In this document: positions 23,137-28,231 of the stretch, in pieces
Layout: every line of letters starts with the position of its first letter
How positions within the stretch are numbered: position 1 is the stretch's first letter
Source: Caldisericota bacterium
Lineage (GTDB): Bacteria > CAIJMQ01 > JAADFP01
NCBI GenBank assembly: GCA_013152825.1
Contig: JAADFP010000161.1
Location: forward strand, 1-28,231
Reading direction: 5' to 3'
DNA length: 28,231 nucleotides
Position numbers and translations under genes: made by a program
Notes under the pieces: model-generated
The model's database searches: none
Seen by the model: only the letters and a program-made list of their open reading frames with translations
Told to the model about the DNA's origin: nothing

Positions 23137-23778
23137 ATGTTTACCGGAATAATTGAAGAGATAGGAAAAGTAACAAAGGTTATCAAAAAGGCGAAGGGGA
23201 TACTTCTGAATATAGAGGCAACCAGAGTAATGAAAGAGATGGAAATAGGAGATAGCATTGCTGTTGACGGCGTATGCCTGACCATTGTAAAAAAAGGCGC
23301 AACCTATTTCCAGGTGGAAGTAGGAGAAGCAACCTTGCGAAGCACCACCTTTATGGGCTTGAAAACAGGGAAAGCAGTAAACCTGGAAAGACCTTTGACT
23401 CTATCCACCAGGCTGGGAGGACATATAATCACCGGGCATGTGGATGGGAAAGGTAAAATAATAGAGAAAGAAGCAGGGAAAGAATTTAATATCAAAATTT
23501 CATATCCGCCTTCCTTCTCCCATTATCTTATCAAAAAGGGCTCAATAGCAGTGGATGGAATAAGCTTAACTGTTCAAGAAGTAGAGAAAAGCTTTTTTCA
23601 AACTTACGTAATCCCCCATACCTCCGCAACTACCACTCTAAGCAATAAAAAAGTAGGAGATGAAGTAAACCTGGAATTTGACTTCCTGATCAAGATATTT
23701 CATAAATGGTGGGAAGAAAGGAATACGAAAACTGACTTTCACACACTTCTTGCGCAAGCCGGGTTTCTATCCACCTAA
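23137..23778 (+). CDS. ribE: Riboflavin synthase alpha chain
   Basis: 213 residues, full length. It dismutates two 6,7-dimethyl-8-ribityllumazine molecules to riboflavin. The duplicated lumazine-binding barrels are visible: MFTGIIEEIG, SIAVDGVCLTI and GHVDG in the first, then GSIAVDGISLTVQEV and IPHTSATTTL in the second. AAAGGAAAG precedes the ATG. No other rib genes and no FMN riboswitch are visible. A terminator follows at 23785. Confidence 0.96.
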   Translation: MFTGIIEEIGKVTKVIKKAKGILLNIEATRVMKEMEIGDSIAVDGVCLTIVKKGATYFQVEVGEATLRSTTFMGLKTGKAVNLERPLTLSTRLGGHIITGHVDGKGKIIEKEAGKEFNIKISYPPSFSHYLIKKGSIAVDGISLTVQEVEKSFFQTYVIPHTSATTTLSNKKVGDEVNLEFDFLIKIFHKWWEERNTKTDFHTLLAQAGFLST

Positions 23779-23784
23779 ATAGCA

Positions 23785-23830
23785 GCTTCTTTACCTATAA
23801 AATCTTCCCCTGAATAAGAAGCAGTTTTTT
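23785..23830 (+). terminator. Terminator after ribE
   Basis: GCTTCTT (23785-23791) pairs with AAGAAGC (23816-23822), followed by AG and six T residues (23825-23830). The 24-nt loop is long. Confidence 0.55.
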
Positions 23831-23838
23831 CCTGTAAC

Positions 23839-23847
23839 TGGTAAAAT
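23839..23847 (+). promoter_or_regulatory. Orphan TGGTAAAAT promoter-like motif
   Basis: An exact copy of the extended -10 motif, right after the ribE terminator. No + strand gene follows before 25152; the perfect palindrome TTTCCCGGGAAA lies about 20 nt downstream. It may drive a noncoding RNA or be chance. Confidence 0.2.
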
Positions 23848-23876
23848 CACAAACTCAAAAACCATTTCCCGGGAAA

Positions 23877-24078
23877 CCGGCAATCGGTTGCGGTTGGATG
23901 GTTGGAAACGTTGCTCGTTCTCCGTCCACCGTCCCCCAAACCATATCGCCCCTTTGTCATTCCTGCCTGTCCCGATGAACATCGGGGCGCAAGTGGGAAT
24001 CCACATCATGTCTCGTGAATCTTGTATCTTGCACCTTCCCCCTCGCTACCTACTACTATCTACTCGCTACTAACTATA
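23877..24078. repeat. Composite spacer repeats between ribE and the radical SAM gene
   Basis: 23877-23939 has 7-nt steps ATCGGTT, GCGGTTG, GATGGTT, GGAAACG. 23951-24009 is the near-identical partner of 13971-14030. 24018-24078 continues with ATCTTGT, ATCTTGC and then TCGCTAC, CTACTAC, TATCTAC, TCGCTAC, TAACTAT. No gene is visible in 23779-24089. Confidence 0.65.
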
Positions 24079-24089
24079 CAGTCCAACGT

Positions 24090-24983
24090 CTATGGGCTAA
24101 ACTCTAACTCCCCCCTGGCTTCTTCACATCTCAGACAGATAAAATCCTCAGGGGGAGAAATATTACCCCTTATGTAATCCTCTATTTCTAGGTAATAAGG
24201 AGAGTTCCAGATCTCCTCGATACTATTTTCTCTTACATTGCCCATGATAACTTCTCTCTGCCAATCCATACAGCAGAGAACAACATCCCCATTAAATAAA
24301 ATATGAATCATCTCGTTTCTCCATATAGAATCACACCCCTTAATTCCTTTATATTTCACCAGAGGCAGCCACTTTACGTTTCCCCCCCTGCTTATAGGAG
24401 AAGGGCAATACTTAATCCTTTTCACTCCCAGATTTTTCCAATAGTCCAACGCTTCTTCTTTTTCTTTCTCTGTCAGGTATCCTGGAGCATGCGTGATATT
24501 TATCATTACAAAATCTCCCCCCCTTTTCTCCAGTGCTTTCTCCACGAAAAGCGTAATTTTCACAAGAATGTCCTGGAAGTCCCTCCTTCCGGTAAACCTC
24601 TGGTAGGTATCTTCTCTTATCGCATGAATAGAAATACCTATCCAATCAAGGGGTGAATCAATAATGCTCTCCCCTATTTCCCTGGTAAGATTTATTCCAT
24701 TGGTTAAAATATGCACCGAGGCCTGGGGTACTTTTTCTTTTATACGGCAAACTTTTTCTACTATCTGTGGATCGCATAATGGCTCATTCATCAAGTAAGG
24801 CATCACTCTTTTTATCCCGGGTTGAGTGGCTGCTTCTTCTATGATTTTCCAGAAAATTTCCTCTTCCATATCTCCCTGGGGCAACTTCTTGCTTACCTCA
24901 GAATAGGGACAGAAAGAACAGGAGGAATTACAACGCGAAGTAGTCTGCATCATAATGTGAGTGGGAAAAATCACACGCGTCAT
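24090..24983 (-). CDS. Radical SAM/SPASM-domain protein
   Basis: 297 residues. The [4Fe-4S] motif CNSSCSFC (C18, C22, C25) opens a radical SAM core with LMNEPLCDP, HILTNGINLT and the strand WIGISIHAI. The C-terminal part (about 215-290) has cysteines in GCDSIW, VVLCCMDW and CLRCEEA with the typical MGNVRENSIEEIWNS segment of SPASM proteins, which bind auxiliary Fe-S clusters. Members modify peptides or small molecules; no precursor peptide or substrate gene is evident nearby. GGAGG precedes the ATG by 9 nt. It diverges from the EF-G-like gene. Confidence 0.9.
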   Translation of the reverse strand: MTRVIFPTHIMMQTTSRCNSSCSFCPYSEVSKKLPQGDMEEEIFWKIIEEAATQPGIKRVMPYLMNEPLCDPQIVEKVCRIKEKVPQASVHILTNGINLTREIGESIIDSPLDWIGISIHAIREDTYQRFTGRRDFQDILVKITLFVEKALEKRGGDFVMINITHAPGYLTEKEKEEALDYWKNLGVKRIKYCPSPISRGGNVKWLPLVKYKGIKGCDSIWRNEMIHILFNGDVVLCCMDWQREVIMGNVRENSIEEIWNSPYYLEIEDYIRGNISPPEDFICLRCEEARGELEFSP

Positions 24984-25029
24984 TTATTCTCTACCTCCTT
25001 CAACTCTGCGCTTATCCAACAGCAGGTAA

Positions 25030-25038
25030 ATTCTATCA
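25030..25038 (-). promoter_or_regulatory. Extended -10 promoter of the radical SAM/SPASM gene
   Basis: TGATAGAAT on the reverse strand; a start near 25023 leaves a 40-nt leader that contains the GGAGG ribosome-binding site. Confidence 0.4.
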
Positions 25039-25151
25039 CATTATTAAAAGACGCTTTAATTTCTTGCGTAACTATGATATATTTTTCCAGGCTTGAAAAA
25101 GAAGGAATGCTGAATATTTCTACATTTTTCTGAAGAAAAGGGAGGGAAATA

Positions 25152-27143
25152 ATGCAAATGAGCCATATCAGAAACATAGTATTTGCTTCTCAAGGTGGTA
25201 CAGGAAAAAGTTCTCTTATCGCTTCCCTATTAAACAAAATGAATGCCCTGGCCAAATTACCCCGTAAAGAAGAGCTATTCAAAGCCTGTGACTATGCTCC
25301 AGAGGAAGCAGACAGAGGCTTTACCATTATAAGCAAAGTTTTCACTGTCACCTACAAAGAGCATCTTATAAATATGCTGGATACTCCTGGCTACCCCGAT
25401 TTTTCTGGAGAAGTAATCGGAGCAATACACGCAGCGGAAAATGTGGTTATTGTAGCTGATGCAACGGGGAGTATAGAGGTCCAGACAGAAAGAGTATGGG
25501 AATGGATAAAAGAAAAAACCTTACCATGTGTAGTTTTTGTCAATAAGATTGATAGAGCCGAAGCAGATTTTAAAAAACTATGGAATGAACTGGAGGAGAA
25601 ATTAGAGGCAGAATTTCTACCTCTCTATATCCCACACGAAAAGAAACTGATTTCTATTCTGGAAGAAGAATCCCCTCCAGAAAGCATTAAGCAGGAAGTA
25701 GAAGAAATAAGAGAAAAAATTATAGAAAGAGCAGCAGAGTCCACTGACGAATTGACCGAGAAATACCTGGAGGAAGGGAGTTTAAGTAAGGAGGAGCTTA
25801 AGCAGGGAATACGGGAACAGGTAAAAAACAGAAATATCAACTTCATCATTCCAGGTTCTGCCTGGGAAGGAATAGGAATCAAGGAGCTTATCTCATTATT
25901 TACAGACATCTTTTCTTCCCCGGAAGGAAGAACTATGCAGACAGCGGAAGGAGAAGAGATTATTTGCGATGAAAAGGGAAGTTTCATAGGGCAGGTATTC
26001 AAATCTACCTTTGAGCCCCACCTGGGGGACATGAGCCTGGTAAGAATATTCAGAGGAAAAATTTCCTCAGGAGACAGCATTCTCAACGCCTCGCGGGGAG
26101 AGACAGAAAAAATCGGGCAGATACAGCAGCTTATAGGGAAAAACCGCAAGGAGATAACTTCGGCTTCTGCAGGAGAAATAATCGGACTTTTGAAACTTAA
26201 AAATACTCATACCTCCGATACTCTCACCTCCCCCGATGCTCCTGTTGTTCTGGAACCAATCAAGTTCCCCACTCCTATTTTTTCTATCGCTATCAGACCT
26301 AAAGAAAGAAAAGACGAAGAAAAAATAAGTTATGCACTAAACAAGATATGCCAGGAAGACCCCACATTAAAAGTAGAGATAAGCCACGAATTCGGACAAA
26401 CTATACTCTCCGGTCTGGGTGAACTCCAACTCAACATGAACCTCTCCAAACTCTCCCGCTATGGAGTAAACGTAGTAATAGAAGAACCCAAAATACCTTA
26501 CCGGGAAACCATTAAGAGTACTGCAAGAGCCCAGGGAAAATACAAGAAGCAAACCGGTGGAAGAGGACAATATGGAGATTGCTGGCTGGAATTATCCCCC
26601 CTGGGAAGAGGAGAAGGTTTCCAGTTTCTCAATAAGATTGTAGGAGGAGCCATTCCCTCTCGTTATATTCCTTCTGTAGAAAAAGGCGTACGGGAGGCCA
26701 TGAATAAGGGCCCACTTGCTGGTTATCCCGTAATTGACATCCAGGTAACCTGTTACGATGGCAGCTTCCATCCCGTTGACTCTTCAGACATAGCCTTCCA
26801 GATAGCAGGGTCCATGGCTTTCAAGAATGCCTATCCCAACGCAAATCCTATCCTATTAGAACCCATAATGAAAGCTGAGATAAAAATCCCTGAAGAGTAC
26901 CTGGGCGATATCACCGGGGACCTAAATGCCAGGAGAGGCAAAATTATTTCCATTGATGCAGAAGGGAGAAAAAAAGTAGTGAAAGTGCTGGCACCCTGGG
27001 CGGAATTACAGAGATATGCTATAGACCTCAAATCTATGACACAGGGAAGAGGCACATTTACCATGGAGTTTTCCCATTACGAAGAAGTACCTGCCCACAT
27101 TCAATCAAAAATAATTGAGGAGGCACAGAAAGAGAAAAAGTAA
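25152..27143 (+). CDS. Elongation factor G-like GTPase (EF-G paralogue)
   Basis: 663 residues with EF-G domain order. The GTPase domain has SQGGTGKS (13-20) in place of the usual AHIDAGKT-type P-loop, RGFTI (switch I), DTPGYPDF (77-84), NKID (131-134) and GSA. Domain II follows, then GLGELQLNMNL (domain III), TGGRGQYGDCWLEL with FLNKIVGGAIPSRYIPSVEKG (domain IV) and EPIMKAEIKIPEEYLGDITG with RRGKI (domain V). The histidine that activates hydrolytic water in EF-G (DTPGH) is tyrosine here (Y81), as in the EF-G2/FusA2-like paralogues, whose role in translation is poorly defined. GGAGGG lies 5 nt before ATG 25152. yebC follows after 18 nt. Confidence 0.9.
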   Translation: MQMSHIRNIVFASQGGTGKSSLIASLLNKMNALAKLPRKEELFKACDYAPEEADRGFTIISKVFTVTYKEHLINMLDTPGYPDFSGEVIGAIHAAENVVIVADATGSIEVQTERVWEWIKEKTLPCVVFVNKIDRAEADFKKLWNELEEKLEAEFLPLYIPHEKKLISILEEESPPESIKQEVEEIREKIIERAAESTDELTEKYLEEGSLSKEELKQGIREQVKNRNINFIIPGSAWEGIGIKELISLFTDIFSSPEGRTMQTAEGEEIICDEKGSFIGQVFKSTFEPHLGDMSLVRIFRGKISSGDSILNASRGETEKIGQIQQLIGKNRKEITSASAGEIIGLLKLKNTHTSDTLTSPDAPVVLEPIKFPTPIFSIAIRPKERKDEEKISYALNKICQEDPTLKVEISHEFGQTILSGLGELQLNMNLSKLSRYGVNVVIEEPKIPYRETIKSTARAQGKYKKQTGGRGQYGDCWLELSPLGRGEGFQFLNKIVGGAIPSRYIPSVEKGVREAMNKGPLAGYPVIDIQVTCYDGSFHPVDSSDIAFQIAGSMAFKNAYPNANPILLEPIMKAEIKIPEEYLGDITGDLNARRGKIISIDAEGRKKVVKVLAPWAELQRYAIDLKSMTQGRGTFTMEFSHYEEVPAHIQSKIIEEAQKEKK

Positions 27144-27161
27144 GAAACAGGGGGTAAGCAA

Positions 27162-27911
27162 ATGAGTGGACATTCAAAATGGTCACAGATAAAACATAAA
27201 AAAGCCCGAGTAGATGCCCAACGTGGTAGATTATTTACCAAACTAATCCGGGAAATTATGGTAGCAGCCCGGCAGGGCGGAGGAAAAATAGAAGCTAATG
27301 CACGCTTACGCAGCGCAGTCCAGGCAGCAAAAGATGCTAATATGCCCTCGGACAACATTGAGCGGGCAATAAAAAAAGGCACAGGAGAGTTGCCCGGTGT
27401 ACAATACGAGGAAATTACTTTTGAAGGTTACGGACCAGGAGGAGTAGCCATAATAATAGAAGCACTTACAGATAACAAAAATAGAACCACGGGCGAAATC
27501 AAACATCTCTTCAGTAAGCATGGAGGACATCTGGGATCACATGGCTGCGTATCCTGGCAATTTCAGCTTAAAGGGCTAATCCAGGTAGAAAAAGACAGAG
27601 TTGATGGAGATGCCCTTCTCGAGATCGCACTTGAGGTAGGAGCAGAAGATGTAAAAGAAGAAGATGAATATTATTCAATTGTAACTTCGCCAGAAGAATT
27701 TGTGCGTATAAAAGAGGAACTAAGTCAAAAAGGCGTTCCCCTTGCCTTTGCCCAGATAACCAGAATTCCAGATTCAACCATAAAATTAGAAGGCAAAAAA
27801 GCTGAACAGGTGCTTACACTGGTAAATCTATTAGATGAACATCCAGATGTCCAGAACGTCTATACAAACTTTGACATACCAGAGGAACTACTCACCGAAG
27901 CAGGCGAGTAA
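27162..27911 (+). CDS. yebC: YebC/TACO1-family protein
   Basis: 249 residues, full length, starting with the family signature MSGHSKWSQIKHKKARVDAQ. The central segment includes YGPGGVAIIIEALTDNKNRT and the acidic C-terminal part ends NFDIPEELL. YebC proteins were long annotated as transcriptional regulators; more recent work shows ribosome-associated roles in relieving stalling on proline-rich stretches. Its position 18 nt after an EF-G-like GTPase suggests a small translation-factor operon. AGGGGGT precedes the ATG. ruvC, a common neighbour, is not in the window. Confidence 0.95.
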   Translation: MSGHSKWSQIKHKKARVDAQRGRLFTKLIREIMVAARQGGGKIEANARLRSAVQAAKDANMPSDNIERAIKKGTGELPGVQYEEITFEGYGPGGVAIIIEALTDNKNRTTGEIKHLFSKHGGHLGSHGCVSWQFQLKGLIQVEKDRVDGDALLEIALEVGAEDVKEEDEYYSIVTSPEEFVRIKEELSQKGVPLAFAQITRIPDSTIKLEGKKAEQVLTLVNLLDEHPDVQNVYTNFDIPEELLTEAGE

Positions 27912-27913
27912 GG

Positions 27914-27974
27914 TCAGACTTCAGACTACATACAGACCTTAGACTTTAGACATTAGACTTCAGACTATAGACTG
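27914..27974. repeat. Longest period-7 array (TTAGACT flavour)
   Basis: Begins 3 nt after the yebC stop: TCAGACT, TCAGACT, an 11-nt interruption, TTAGACT, TTAGACA, TTAGACT, TCAGACT, ATAGACT. It is the clearest example of the heptamer family here. Confidence 0.75.
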
Positions 27975-28018
27975 GGAGAAGCGAGTAAGTGAGCAGGGGA
28001 GGCTTGCCCGTCAGGCGC

Positions 28019-28125
28019 TCCCGAAAACAACTTAGCGGTGGGACATTATTCTAATACTCTTAAGAAATTGAGAATAAAGAGCAGCAATGCATTTTAGGGG
28101 TTATTTTTTAGTTTTAGGGAGTAGT
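28019..28125 (+). repeat. ~107-nt dispersed repeat, copy 2
   Basis: Ungapped partner of the reverse strand of 13694-13800, with TTGAGAATAAAGAGCAGCAA as the best-conserved block. The ATG-containing end of copy 1 is altered here. Confidence 0.5.
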
Positions 28126-28223
28126 TGCCTGCCTGTCCCAGGATATATCCTCGGGGATTTATCAGGCTGCATGCTGAGCCTGGGGTATAGCAAGGCTCAA
28201 TAAATTGAGCAACTACATTCCCT
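28116..28223. repeat. Nested inverted repeats that can form a branched structure
   Basis: GTAGTTGC (28121-28128) pairs with GCAACTAC (28209-28216), extended outward by AGGG/CCCT. Inside are AGGATATATCCT (28140-28151), CAGGCT/AGCCTG (28163-28168 with 28177-28182) and GCTCAAT/ATTGAGC (28195-28201 with 28204-28210); the last competes for two bases with the closing stem. The first internal palindrome is a worn CCTGTCCC-type repeat. No gene is visible from 27912 to the edge. Confidence 0.45.
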
Positions 28224-28231
28224 GTTTATCC

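Noticed and set aside
24980..25177. 65-codon reverse ORF overlapping the radical SAM start by ATGA
   Set aside because: Its start lies inside the divergent EF-G-like gene, there is no ribosome-binding site, and it spans the predicted promoter and leader.

Overview
This window looks like chromosomal DNA of a moderately low-GC, diderm bacterium, probably from an uncultivated candidate phylum. I cannot place it more precisely from sequence alone. The diderm reading rests on a secretin, a lipobox lipoprotein, an OmpH-like protein and two O-antigen-ligase-type polymerases. Most genes are ordinary housekeeping genes. The unusual material is the number of broken genes and the repeat-rich spacers.

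Layout. 1-349 (-): zincin-like metallopeptidase, cut by the left edge. 907-4759 (+): sugar isomerase-like TIM barrel, ispE, a SpoVG with an inserted zinc ribbon, a possible structured RNA, and a B12-type radical SAM protein. 4869-6543 (+): a 41-codon small ORF, a stand-alone GlmU-type nucleotidyltransferase, and moaC. 6972-10074 (-): gltX and an acyl-CoA/ACP-type AMP ligase, with tRNA-Gln divergent at 10119. 10243-13557 (-): two GT2 glycosyltransferases and an O-antigen ligase/TPR protein. 13558-14826: no intact gene, but repeats, a decayed hicBA module and a transposase remnant. 14827-16785 (-): oppF (frameshifted) and oppD. 17041-18698 (+): mutL with two frameshifts. 19016-23778 (+): an envelope locus of TPR lipoprotein, small membrane-anchored protein, OmpH-like protein, short secretin broken by a 17-bp tandem duplication, a second O-antigen ligase/TPR protein, and riboflavin synthase. 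24090-24983 (-): radical SAM/SPASM protein. 25152-27911 (+): EF-G-like GTPase and yebC. The right end is repeats only.

Three threads run through the window. (1) Frame-disrupting lesions hit mutL, oppF, the secretin, hicBA and a transposase, while the other genes read cleanly. A mutL lesion fits with slippage and tandem-duplication damage elsewhere, but assembly error must be excluded. (2) Nearly every long spacer carries degenerate tandem repeats of period 7 in several sequence flavours, plus imperfect palindromes with a CCTGTCCCGATG-type core. (3) Many transcription units start with an extended -10 box of the form TGnTAWAAT lying only 5-12 nt before the start codon. This suggests leaderless mRNAs; genes lacking this arrangement mostly have clear Shine-Dalgarno sequences or overlap the gene upstream.
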